DNA of 64,000 bases from JAGLYZ01 sp049642725 (GTDB lineage Bacteria; Patescibacteriota; Minisyncoccia; Minisyncoccales; JAGMDC01): positions 1-64,000 of the forward strand of contig JBARPC010000016.1 of NCBI GenBank assembly GCA_049642725.1, in the 5' to 3' direction. Positions 25,423 through 32,969 of this stretch are shown here, in pieces. Both the position numbers and the translations under genes were made by a program. Position 1 is the stretch's first letter, and every line of letters starts with the position of its first letter. The notes under the pieces were generated by a model. The model had not been told where the DNA came from. It worked only from the letters and a program-made list of their open reading frames with translations, and made no database searches.

Positions 25423-25791
25423 TTATTTCAAAATTTTATTGATTTTCTCAATAATCTCGTCCGGGGTAAAATGGGCTTTAATCATATAATCATGCGCTCC
25501 TAATCTTAACCCTTTTTCTATCTCTTCTCTTTGGCCTAAATTGGACAAAATAATAATTGGGATATTAGATGTTTCCTGGTCTTTTTTTATATGAGATAAA
25601 ACTTTAAAACCATTTATCCTTGGTAAAACTAAATCAAGTAAAACCAATGCTGGTTTTTCTTCTTTTGTTTTTTTCATACCTTCCTCTCCGTCTAATGCCT
25701 CTAATGTCTGAAAACCTTCAAGAGTTAGTTTTTTTACAATTATCTTTCTCAAAAATCTATCATCTTCTATAATAAGAATTTTTTTAGCCAT
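25423..25791 (-). CDS. Single-domain response regulator
   Basis: A 122-residue CheY-like receiver: acidic pair in ILIIEDDRF, phospho-acceptor Asp in LVLLDLVLPRING, Ser in IILSNLGQ, Lys in YMIKAHFTP. It lies between a receiver (30 nt upstream) and the HAMP kinase (15 nt downstream). Very close to the receiver at 23198. Confidence 0.93.
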   Translation of the reverse strand: MAKKILIIEDDRFLRKIIVKKLTLEGFQTLEALDGEEGMKKTKEEKPALVLLDLVLPRINGFKVLSHIKKDQETSNIPIIILSNLGQREEIEKGLRLGAHDYMIKAHFTPDEIIEKINKILK

Positions 25792-25820
25792 ATAATTGTT
25801 ATGTGTTATGTGAACTATTG

Positions 25821-26186
25821 TTAGATTTGTTTTTTTACTTTTTCAATAACTTCCATTGGATCAAATTCTGTCTTTATCAACCAATCCTTGACTCCTAATT
25901 TCTTGGCTCTGTCTAATTCAACCGGCTGTCCTGAATTAGAAATAATAATCACTGGAATTTTTCTTAACTCATTGTCTTCTTTTAACTTCTCCATTACTTC
26001 AAATCCTCCCATTTCCGGCATAATAATATCTAACAAAATAAGATCAGGTTTTTCTTTCTTTATCATTTCTAATCCTTGTCTTCCATTTTTTGAAGTTGAG
26101 ACATCATAACCTTCTTGAGTCAATTTCTTCTGTAGAAGCTTAATCATTATTTCTTCATCTTCTATTAATAAAATTTTCTTTGCCAT
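25821..26186 (-). CDS. Single-domain response regulator
   Basis: A 121-residue CheY-like receiver: acidic pair in LLIEDEEIM, phospho-acceptor Asp in LILLDIIMPEMGG, Ser in VIISNSGQ, Lys in DWLIKTEFDPME. It follows the soluble kinase by 12 nt. Very close to the receiver at 23594. Confidence 0.93.
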   Translation of the reverse strand: MAKKILLIEDEEIMIKLLQKKLTQEGYDVSTSKNGRQGLEMIKKEKPDLILLDIIMPEMGGFEVMEKLKEDNELRKIPVIIISNSGQPVELDRAKKLGVKDWLIKTEFDPMEVIEKVKKQI

Positions 26187-26198
26187 ATTAGTAATTAT

Positions 26199-27548
26199 TT
26201 ATTCTTTTATAGGCAGAACAAAATAAAAAGTTGTTTTCTTGCCTTTGTTTGACTCAAACCAAATTCGACCTTTATGGGCTTCAATAATATTTTTAGTGAT
26301 ATAAAGACCAAGCCCTGTTCCATCTGTTTCCATTTGAATTACATTAGCAGCTCTAAAAAATTTTGAAAAGATTTTCTTTTGCTGTTCTTTAGGAATTCCC
26401 ACTCCGTTGTCTTCAATTGAAAATTCTATTTTGTTTTTAAATTTCTTTAAAGAAATTATTATTATGCCTCCGGGCTTTGTGTATATAATAGCATTATCTA
26501 AAAGGTTTTGGACGGCCAAGCATATTTTTTCTTTATCTACTAATACTTTTGGCAATTTATCCTTAGGTTTTTTAAATTTAAATTCAATATTTTTTTGTTT
26601 AATCTCTTCTTGGTAATTATTTATTATTGATTGAATTATATTTTTCATATCAGCAGGAACTGGTTTGTAAAGATATTTTCCCTCTTCAATCCTAGTCACG
26701 TTCAAAAGATCATTGACTAAAGTAATCATTCTTTCATTTGAGCCATAGCTTGTTCTAATAAATTCTTCCTGTTCTTTATTCAGTTTTCCTAAATCTCCAT
26801 CTAAAATCATCTTTAAAGTCCATTTAATTGCTGAAAGAGGGGTTCTCAATTGATGGGCGGCTAAAGAAACAAATTCTGTTTTTATTGTTTCAATTCTTCT
26901 TTCCATAGTAATATCATGTAAGATAAATAGGGTTCCCGTCTTGCGTCTTGCTTTTTTTATAGAAACTATAATTAATTCTATATTTAAATCCGTTCTTGGT
27001 TTAATTTCTTTTTTAAAAACGTTCTTATTTATTTTCTTGCTTTGTTTAAATGCCTTTAAAAACTCAATTCCGGAGATTTTACTTAATTCTAAAATAGTCC
27101 TGCCAATTAAGTTCTTACTTCTTAGATTTAAAAAAGCTTCAGCCATAGGATTAACAAAAGAAACCTTGTCCTTGCTGTCCAAAACTAATAAGCCGTCTGT
27201 AAAATTATTAATAATAGTTAATGTTTTGTTTTTTTCTAATTCAGTTTGTTTTAATGTATTCATCAACGCCTTCTTTGATTTTTCTAAATCCTTGGTTCTC
27301 TCTTTAACTTTTTGGTCCAAGCTCTTTGCCAGCTCCCTAAGTTCTCTTGTTCTTGCGCTTACTCTTATCTCAAGCGTTGTTTTGGCATCTTCTAATTCTT
27401 CTTTAAGTATTTCTAATTCTTTAAATTCTTCCTCCCTTTTTTCTCTGGTTTTCATCAACTCAAAATCACGTCTCACTAAAAGCTTAGCAATTCTGTCCAT
27501 CTCTTCTAATTCTTTAATCCTCTTTTCTTGTCCTTTAGGTTTAAGCAT
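26199..27548 (-). CDS. Soluble coiled-coil PAS histidine kinase
   Basis: A 449-residue kinase without transmembrane segments. Residues 1-105 form a long charged coiled coil (RIKELEEMDRIAKLLVRRDF, LKEELEDAKTTLEIRVSART) of the kind that links a sensor to HisKA. A PAS domain follows (about 115-200), then the H box AAHQLRTPLS and HATPase with N box NLLDNAIIYT, G1 DNGVGIPKEQQ and G2 GTGLGLYITK. The FIST sensor gene directly upstream is a plausible signal input, since this kinase has no membrane sensor of its own. Confidence 0.93.
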   Translation of the reverse strand: MLKPKGQEKRIKELEEMDRIAKLLVRRDFELMKTREKREEEFKELEILKEELEDAKTTLEIRVSARTRELRELAKSLDQKVKERTKDLEKSKKALMNTLKQTELEKNKTLTIINNFTDGLLVLDSKDKVSFVNPMAEAFLNLRSKNLIGRTILELSKISGIEFLKAFKQSKKINKNVFKKEIKPRTDLNIELIIVSIKKARRKTGTLFILHDITMERRIETIKTEFVSLAAHQLRTPLSAIKWTLKMILDGDLGKLNKEQEEFIRTSYGSNERMITLVNDLLNVTRIEEGKYLYKPVPADMKNIIQSIINNYQEEIKQKNIEFKFKKPKDKLPKVLVDKEKICLAVQNLLDNAIIYTKPGGIIIISLKKFKNKIEFSIEDNGVGIPKEQQKKIFSKFFRAANVIQMETDGTGLGLYITKNIIEAHKGRIWFESNKGKKTTFYFVLPIKE

Positions 27549-27638
27549 TTTTTTTAAAAAATATTTTTAGAAAACAAAAAATCTTAAAGCTGTTTGGAAG
27601 CCCTTATCATAATTTTAAAATTTTAATTCCAACCTGCC

Positions 27639-28820
27639 TTACTCTCCTAAAACCATTAAAGCCATTGTCTCATTATGGAAAACAGAAAAACATTCCGGAC
27701 CCACACGCCCTCCCAAGGGTGCTTGCTCGCCATAAGTATAAAATCCGATTAAAGGAACTTCTTTTCCTAAAACCCCTTGAATGGCTTTAATCTCTTCTCC
27801 AATTCTTGAACCTAATAACTTGTTTCTGGCTATACAATCAAAGACAAAAATGGCCTTGGGCTTGCTTCCTTTAAGCTGCTTTTTGGCGCTCTCTGCTGCT
27901 TCTTTAGCTGCTTGAATGGCCTTGTCTGGATCTCCTAACATCAAACGAATTTCAGAACCTTGAGGAATTTCTGCCGCGCAATCAATTCTGCCCTCCTTAT
28001 CAGCAATAACCACATCTCTAATTAAAAGCTCATCGCTTCCCTCTACGCTCATTCCTAAAGGATAAGTATAAGCCATTTTAGCAATCGGCTCTTTAATTAG
28101 TTCTTCTGCCCTCTTACCGAAATATTCTTCATAAATACTCAACGCTGGCTTATTATTAATTTCTATCAACTTTGCTCCTTCTGCTTTGGTTACTTTCATT
28201 GGCAAACCAATCGGCTCCCATCCATGTTTTACACCTATGCCTAAAGAAAATTTACCCGAAAGCCCTAAACCAACTACCGCTCCGCTTAAAACCTGGTCCT
28301 GGTAATATTCATATGTTTTTTTAAATTTGAAATCATCACCAGCCGAACCGCCCATAATAGGAAAATTCTTTCCTAATATATCTTGAACCCCTCTAACAAG
28401 AGCTGCACCGTTCTCGGCTAAGCCGTCAGGAAGCATTGTAAATAAAGAAATCTGTTCTTCTGCTTTGTTTTTTATATCTTCTGCCACTTTCCTGCCTGCT
28501 TCAAAAGAATTCTTTTGGGCGGCTTCGCCTAATCCAATATTAAATTTAATTTGGTCAGAACTTAATGCCATAACCGCCACATGCTTTGAAGACGGCCCTT
28601 CGCCAGTTATTTCTCCTGCATCACTGCAGCCGATTAATGACGTCTCTTTAGAAACAAATCTCACTCCTTGAAGCATCTTTTTTTGGTCATAGACAACGCT
28701 GGAAAAAACAATTATTAAATCAGCTTTACCATCGGCCTTGCTTAAGGCCTGCTGGCATGCCTCATTTCCAGCTTCAACAGCATCAGAATTATTACTTTTT
28801 CCTACGCCAACTTTAATCAT
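27639..28820 (-). CDS. FIST-domain sensory protein
   Basis: A 393-residue protein with an N-terminal FIST_N domain (about residues 25-220; LIGCSDAGEITGEG is the family hallmark) and a C-terminal FIST_C domain (about 225-370; KEVPLIGFYTYGEQAP). FIST domains are found in signalling proteins and are proposed to bind small molecules such as amino acids. No membrane segment or output domain is present, so it must act by contact. It is the first gene of the signalling cassette and lies 90 nt before the soluble kinase. Confidence 0.93.
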   Translation of the reverse strand: MIKVGVGKSNNSDAVEAGNEACQQALSKADGKADLIIVFSSVVYDQKKMLQGVRFVSKETSLIGCSDAGEITGEGPSSKHVAVMALSSDQIKFNIGLGEAAQKNSFEAGRKVAEDIKNKAEEQISLFTMLPDGLAENGAALVRGVQDILGKNFPIMGGSAGDDFKFKKTYEYYQDQVLSGAVVGLGLSGKFSLGIGVKHGWEPIGLPMKVTKAEGAKLIEINNKPALSIYEEYFGKRAEELIKEPIAKMAYTYPLGMSVEGSDELLIRDVVIADKEGRIDCAAEIPQGSEIRLMLGDPDKAIQAAKEAAESAKKQLKGSKPKAIFVFDCIARNKLLGSRIGEEIKAIQGVLGKEVPLIGFYTYGEQAPLGGRVGPECFSVFHNETMALMVLGE

Positions 28821-28863
28821 AATATTATATTATTTTTTACTTTTTTCTTTTCGACCTTTTACT

Positions 28864-29769
28864 TTAAGGTATTCTATTAATTAAGCTATAAAAGCTATAT
28901 TTTTTCAGAATCTCAACCACCTTTTCCTTATTATAACCTTTCCTTTCACATTTTGCCAAATTAAAAACTAAAGGCGCGTCTGTCCGCGCCTTTGCTAAAT
29001 CATAAGAAAAAAATACCTGCTCCTTGCAGTTCAATAAGAGCTCCTTGATTTTTGTTTTTAAATCCCATGCCTCGCCTGCTTCTATTGTCTTATAAAGATT
29101 TTCAATACTGCCGTATTCTTGAAGCAGTTCAACTGCTGTTTTCTTTCCAATGCCGGCAGCGCCTGGAATATTATCTGATGGATCGCCGGCTAAGGCCTTA
29201 AAATCAACCACTTGCTTTGGCAAAATCCCAAACCGTTCCTTAATTTTCTCCTCGTCATAAATAACAGTATCTTTAATCCCCTTGCCCAGAGTATAAACTT
29301 TAACATTTTGATTAACAAGCTGAAGCGCGTCTAAATCGCCTGTTAAAATTATGGTTTCAATTTTAGGCCCCCCACCACTTTTAGAATAAAAGTGGTGGGG
29401 GGTATTCGCAATAGTGGCAATTAAGTCATCCGCTTCAAATCCTTGTTCTTCAAAAATAGGGATTTGAAAACAATTCAAAATTTCCTTTATTTTTGGAATT
29501 TGCTCGTATAATTCATCCGGCGCTTTTACTCTTTTTGCTTTGTATTCAGTAAATTTTTTATGCCTGAAATTTGGTGCTGGAAAATCAAAAGTAGCAGCGA
29601 TATAATCTGGTTTGAGTTCTTTTAAGACCTTTAAAAGAATAGAAAAATATCCGTAAACAGCATTAACCAGCTCGCCTTTCTTTGTTCTAAAAGGAGGCAG
29701 GGCATGGTATGCCCTATGCACCAAAGCATTGCTGTCAATAATCACAAGACACTTTTTTTTCTCTTCCAT
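28864..29769 (-). CDS. Stand-alone 5'-3' exonuclease (PolA N-terminal type)
   Basis: A 301-residue protein equal to the 5'-nuclease domain of DNA polymerase I, which removes RNA primers and flaps. Seen are the metal-binding acids in IIDSNALVHRAYHAL, AATFDFPAPNFRHK, EADDLIA and LTGDLDALQL, and the helix-hairpin-helix DNA clamp DNIPGAAGIGKKTAVELL. The polymerase part is absent here. Between IATIAN and ETIILTGD an extra segment (TPHHFYSKSGGGP) is encoded by a perfect 15-bp-arm palindrome that other family members lack. An extended -10 box lies right before the ATG. Confidence 0.93.
   Translation of the reverse strand: MEEKKKCLVIIDSNALVHRAYHALPPFRTKKGELVNAVYGYFSILLKVLKELKPDYIAATFDFPAPNFRHKKFTEYKAKRVKAPDELYEQIPKIKEILNCFQIPIFEEQGFEADDLIATIANTPHHFYSKSGGGPKIETIILTGDLDALQLVNQNVKVYTLGKGIKDTVIYDEEKIKERFGILPKQVVDFKALAGDPSDNIPGAAGIGKKTAVELLQEYGSIENLYKTIEAGEAWDLKTKIKELLLNCKEQVFFSYDLAKARTDAPLVFNLAKCERKGYNKEKVVEILKKYSFYSLINRIP
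29368..29402. repeat. In-frame palindrome inside the exonuclease gene
   Basis: CCCCCCACCACTTTT (29368-29382), loop AGAAT, then the perfect reverse complement (29388-29402). The arm shares CCCCCCACCACTTT with the intergenic hairpin at 50397-50479. It is in frame and adds about 12 residues to a loop of the enzyme. Confidence 0.9.
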
Positions 29770-29775
29770 TTTTCA

Positions 29776-29784
29776 ATTATACCA
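29776..29784 (-). promoter_or_regulatory. Extended -10 box of the exonuclease gene, leaderless layout
   Basis: Minus strand TGG-TATAAT ending 6 nt before the ATG at 29769. Confidence 0.6.
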
Positions 29785-29866
29785 CACAAAAGCTATCAAT
29801 GCGTAAAATAACCAATGGAGTGAATAAAGCCGCAACCAATCCGCCTTGAATCATAAAGAATTAAAG

Positions 29867-30226
29867 TTAGACAATGCTTTCATAATGCTGAATACGGTTT
29901 AATTTATGGCTTTGGTCTAAAACTACGCAAACAGCGTCTATGCGACATTGTCCTTTCCATCTTTTTCTGGCGCTGTAAGCATTAGCGCTTCTTACTAATT
30001 TTCTGATTTTCTCTTTATTAATGGTTTCTTCGGGAGAACCAAACTTTTCACTGGTTTTTGTTCTTACTTCTACAAAAACAAGAACATCATTTTTTTTAGC
30101 AATTAAATCAATCTCTGAATATCTGGTTTGGCAGTTCTGTTCCATTATATTATAATCCTTGTCTTCTAAATATTCTTTAGCAATCTCTTCTCCTATCCGC
30201 CCTATTTGAAGATTATGCTCTGTCAT
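29867..30226 (-). CDS. yraN: YraN / UPF0102 family endonuclease-like protein
   Basis: A 119-residue protein from MTEHNLQIGRIGEEIA. The UPF0102 restriction-endonuclease-like fold shows GEEIAKEYLEDKDYNI, the catalytic-type D and ExK (SEIDLIAKKNDVLVFVEVRT) and KEKIRKLVRSANAY. Exact role unknown; the gene is often next to comM/dprA, as here. I chose 30226 because earlier in-frame starts lie inside comM and add residues unlike the family. The frame overlaps the comM 3' end by 14 nt. Confidence 0.9.
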   Translation of the reverse strand: MTEHNLQIGRIGEEIAKEYLEDKDYNIMEQNCQTRYSEIDLIAKKNDVLVFVEVRTKTSEKFGSPEETINKEKIRKLVRSANAYSARKRWKGQCRIDAVCVVLDQSHKLNRIQHYESIV

Positions 30227-31751
30227 ATATCTTTGGCGGTAAAGCATATTGCAAGGCCTCTGCCATATGGCTTGCCTGAATATCCTGAGAATTTTCCAAA
30301 TCAGCAATAGTTCTGGCTGTTTTAATCATTTTGTAATAAGAACGGGCAGAAATTTGAAGCATTATTCCAGCCTGATGCAGTATTTTTTCCACTTCTCCTG
30401 ATAAAGCACAGAATTTTTTTATCTGCTTGTTTTTCATTTCAGAATTAGTGTAAACACTTTCACCCTGAAATCTTTGCTCCTGAATTTTTCTTGCCTTTTC
30501 CACTCTCTTTCTTATATCTTCTGATGTTTCAAGATTCGGTTTGTCTTGGGAAAGCTCTTCAATATCAACTGCTGGAACCTCAATATAAATATCAATTCTA
30601 TCTAAAATTGGGCCTGATATCCGTTTTTTGTACTTTAAAATTTCTCGAGGGCTGCAAATGCAGGCCTTTTTCGGATGGTTTAAATATCCGCAAGGGCAGG
30701 AGTTACTAGATGCAACCAGCATAAACTCAGCAGGATAACTCACTCTTGCTTTAGAACGAGCAATAGAAACTACTCCATCTTCTAACGGCTGCCTTAAGGC
30801 CTCTAATACAGAACGTGGAAATTCATTAAATTCGTCTAAAAACAATACTCCGCGATGAGCTAAGCTTATTTCTCCAGGACTGGGATTACTTCCGCCTCCG
30901 ATAAGACCAACCTGCGAAATAGTGTGATGAGGCGAACGAAATGGCGGCATTCTTACCAAAGAACCTTGAGCAGGAATATTACCAGTGACAGAATATATTT
31001 TTGTCACTTCTAATGACTCTGGATTTTGAAGAGGCGGTAAAACTCCTGGCAAAGCCCGGGCAAGCATTGTTTTCCCAGCCCCAGGACTGCCAACCATAAA
31101 AATATTATGGCCGCCGGCAGCAGCAATTTCCACTGCCCGCTTTGCCTGCTCCTGTCCTAAAATCTCTGACATATCAAAATCAACTCTATGCTCATCTAAT
31201 CCAAAACAAACAGAATTATTATACTTTGCCGGCTCTAAAAGTTTTTTGTTAAGTAAATGAGCTAAAAGCTGGGACAAGGTTTCCACAGGATAAACTTTAA
31301 TTTCTGGAACAATGGCTGCCTCATTGGCTGATGCTTTAGGAATAAAAATTTGCTTAAACCCTGCCTCTTTGGCAAAAAGAGCTAAAAGCAATGCTCCTCT
31401 GGTATGCCTTAAATTCCCGTCCAAAGAGAGTTCGCCAAAGAAAAGGGATTTTTCTGAAACAGGAAAACCAATTGTTGCACAAAGAATACCTATTGCAATT
31501 GGCAAATCATAAAATGAGCCCTCCTTGGGAATATCAGCCGGAGCCAAATTAACGGTGATTTTTCTGGCCGGAAAATCAATATTTGAATTTATAATAGCTG
31601 TCCTCACTCTTTCCTTGCTTTCATCAACTGCCTTGCTCGGCAAACCGACAATGTCAAAACCAGGCAATCCCCTGCTTGCTATATTTATTTCCACATCCAC
31701 CGCTATTGTCTTTAATCCTATATTCAATGCTGACCCTATTTTAATTAGCAT
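30213..31751 (-). CDS. comM: ComM / YifB Mg-chelatase-like helicase
   Basis: ComM is a hexameric helicase that aids branch migration when taken-up DNA recombines. The 512-residue protein has the N-terminal ChlI-like domain (GLPGFDIVGLPSKAVDESKE), Walker A (MVGSPGAGKTMLARALPGVL near residue 218), a Walker B/sensor region (GVLFLDEFNEFPRSVLEALR), the zinc-type Cys cluster CPCGYLNHPKKACIC and a C-terminal Mg-chelatase lid (ILDRIDIYIEVPAV, LQISARSYYKMIKTARTIAD). Neighbours yraN and dprA fit a DNA-uptake set. Confidence 0.96.
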   Translation of the reverse strand: MLIKIGSALNIGLKTIAVDVEINIASRGLPGFDIVGLPSKAVDESKERVRTAIINSNIDFPARKITVNLAPADIPKEGSFYDLPIAIGILCATIGFPVSEKSLFFGELSLDGNLRHTRGALLLALFAKEAGFKQIFIPKASANEAAIVPEIKVYPVETLSQLLAHLLNKKLLEPAKYNNSVCFGLDEHRVDFDMSEILGQEQAKRAVEIAAAGGHNIFMVGSPGAGKTMLARALPGVLPPLQNPESLEVTKIYSVTGNIPAQGSLVRMPPFRSPHHTISQVGLIGGGSNPSPGEISLAHRGVLFLDEFNEFPRSVLEALRQPLEDGVVSIARSKARVSYPAEFMLVASSNSCPCGYLNHPKKACICSPREILKYKKRISGPILDRIDIYIEVPAVDIEELSQDKPNLETSEDIRKRVEKARKIQEQRFQGESVYTNSEMKNKQIKKFCALSGEVEKILHQAGIMLQISARSYYKMIKTARTIADLENSQDIQASHMAEALQYALPPKIYDRA

Positions 31752-31774
31752 AATACTAAAATTTCTAATTTTTA

Positions 31775-31783
31775 TGGTATAAT
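31775..31783 (+). promoter_or_regulatory. Extended -10 promoter of the tRNA-like RNA
   Basis: TGG-TATAAT on the plus strand; transcription predicted at about 31790-31791, the first base of a GC-rich RNA. No clear -35 box. Confidence 0.6.
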
Positions 31784-31790
31784 TTTAATT

Positions 31791-31867
31791 GTGGTGGGGA
31801 TGGCGTAGTGCGAAGTCGGGCTTATCATCCATGGCCTTCGGGGTGCAAATCCCCGCATCTCCACTAC
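31791..31867 (+). ncRNA. GC-rich tRNA-like RNA of uncertain identity
   Basis: A 77-nt GC-rich segment in an AT-rich region, directly after an extended -10 box. It has a T-arm-like hairpin CGGGG-TGCAAAT-CCCCG (31839-31855; canonical loops start TTC) next to an acceptor-like GGGGATG/CATCTCC. Pairing extends outward to 12 bp (GTGGTGGGGATG with CATCTCCACTAC), more than any normal acceptor stem. The 36 nt between acceptor and T arm are too few for standard D and anticodon arms, and position 8 is G. Candidate loop TATCATCCAT (stem GGCT/GGCC) contains CAT. It may be a degenerate or specialised tRNA, or another structured RNA. Confidence 0.55.
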
Positions 31868-31874
31868 CTTAAAA

Positions 31875-31883
31875 TTATCCACA
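31875..31883. promoter_or_regulatory. Perfect DnaA-box sequence
   Basis: TTATCCACA between the tRNA-like RNA and the small RNA promoter. A single box may be chance, but it lies 11 nt upstream of a strong -35. Confidence 0.35.
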
Positions 31884-31893
31884 GTTTCTTCTA

Positions 31894-31921
31894 TTGACAA
31901 AATGTTTTGATTTGCTATACT
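31894..31921 (+). promoter_or_regulatory. Strong promoter of a small RNA
   Basis: Perfect TTGACA (31894-31899), 16-nt spacer ending in TGC, TATACT (31916-31921): consensus -35 together with an extended -10. Predicted start at G31928. Confidence 0.75.
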
Positions 31922-31927
31922 TATATT

Positions 31928-31994
31928 GGATGATAGGCCTGGATCTCGTATTACGTTAAGATCAGCGAAAAATTCTGCGAAAGCAGGATTTTTT
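31928..31994 (+). ncRNA. Putative 67-nt small RNA
   Basis: Bounded by a near-consensus promoter and a terminator: stem ATTCTGC - GAAA - GCAGGAT followed by five T (31972-31994). It starts GGATGATAGGCC, which can pair over 12 contiguous bases (one G-T) with GGCTTATCATCC at 31819-31830 in the neighbouring tRNA-like RNA. A small internal stem GATCT/AGATC is possible. No ORF. It is convergent with dprA, whose 3' end starts at 32004. Confidence 0.65.
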
Positions 31995-32003
31995 GTTTGA
32001 AAA

Positions 32004-32945
32004 TTATTTATCATCAACATAATATTTATTTCCTTGTTTGGAAACAATGCCATGGATTTGCATTAAAGAAAGAACAGTGCCTAATTTACTGACTGGAACA
32101 TTTAAACTTCTGGAAATAGCATCAATTTCCAATGGCTCTCTCTGTAAATAAGCGATTATTTTCTCTTCAAGCGGAGAAAATGAACTTTTCAAATCAAAGG
32201 GTTTGGGCTCGCCTCGCTGAAGCCATGGCGAAGCGGGCGAGGTAAGCCCCGCAGGGGCGAAAAGGGGTCTTGATTTGAAAAGTTTATTTTCAGAGCTTTC
32301 ACGATAAAATCTCAAAATATCCTTAGCTGAAATTGCCATCTCTGCTCCATCCTTAATAAGCTGTAATGTGCCTTTTGAATTTTCACTTGTTATTGGCCCA
32401 GGCACAGCAAAAAGTTTTCGTTTATATTTATTGGCATATCCCGCAGTAATTAAAGAACCGCTTTTTTCTCCTGCCTCTATTACTAAACAAGCTTTAGACA
32501 AGCCGGCAATAATCCTGTTTCTTTTTGGATAAGTCCAAAAAGCTGGGGCTAAATCTTTTTCAAATTCAGAAATAATCAAGCAGTTATTATTTAAAATTTC
32601 AAAGTACAAATCTTTTTGATATTCTGGATGAATAATGTCTATTCCACAGGGCATTACTGCGATTGTCCTGCCGCCGGCCATTAAAGCAGCTTTGTGAGAA
32701 ACAGCATCTATTCCATACATAAAGCCAGAAACAATAGTAATGCCAGCCATAGCAATTTCTGTAATAAATCTTTCAACAACCTGTTTACCATAAGTTGTCA
32801 TTCTTCTGGAGCCGACAACTGCCAAGCAGTTTTCAAAAATTTCTGAATCCCATTTTCCTTTATGATACAGCCATTTCGGCGCATCGCTTACTTCTTTTAA
32901 TAATCTTGGATATACTTTATCTTGTTTTGCAACAACACCATTCAT
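32004..32945 (-). CDS. dprA: DNA-processing protein A (DprA)
   Basis: DprA shields incoming single-stranded DNA and loads RecA. The 313-residue protein has the Rossmann-like core: YPRLLKEVSDAPKWLYHKG, AVVGSRRMTTYG (phosphate-binding GSR), IVSGFMYGIDAVSHKAAL, MPCGIDIIHPEYQKDL, SEFEKDLAPAFWTYPKRNRI and the KSGSLITAGYA motif. A C-terminal winged-helix domain follows (about residues 255-313). In the linker, residues about 215-250 are encoded by a 102-bp GC-rich palindrome (32183-32284), which looks like an in-frame insertion. Confidence 0.95.
   Translation of the reverse strand: MNGVVAKQDKVYPRLLKEVSDAPKWLYHKGKWDSEIFENCLAVVGSRRMTTYGKQVVERFITEIAMAGITIVSGFMYGIDAVSHKAALMAGGRTIAVMPCGIDIIHPEYQKDLYFEILNNNCLIISEFEKDLAPAFWTYPKRNRIIAGLSKACLVIEAGEKSGSLITAGYANKYKRKLFAVPGPITSENSKGTLQLIKDGAEMAISAKDILRFYRESSENKLFKSRPLFAPAGLTSPASPWLQRGEPKPFDLKSSFSPLEEKIIAYLQREPLEIDAISRSLNVPVSKLGTVLSLMQIHGIVSKQGNKYYVDDK
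32183..32284. repeat. Compound palindromic insertion inside dprA
   Basis: Outer arms AACTTTTCAAATCAA (32183-32197) and its exact reverse complement (32270-32284). Inside are a larger imperfect hairpin around AGCCATGGCG and a small one, GCCCC-GCA-GGGGC (32246-32258). The segment is GC-rich compared with flanking DNA and keeps the reading frame, coding the DprA inter-domain linker. Confidence 0.9.
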
Positions 32946-32969
32946 TTAATTTTTAAAATTTAATATTAA

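Noticed and set aside
31772..32053. Minus-strand 93-residue ORF across both small RNAs
   Set aside because: Antisense to the structured RNA, with no family resemblance; composition follows RNA pairing.
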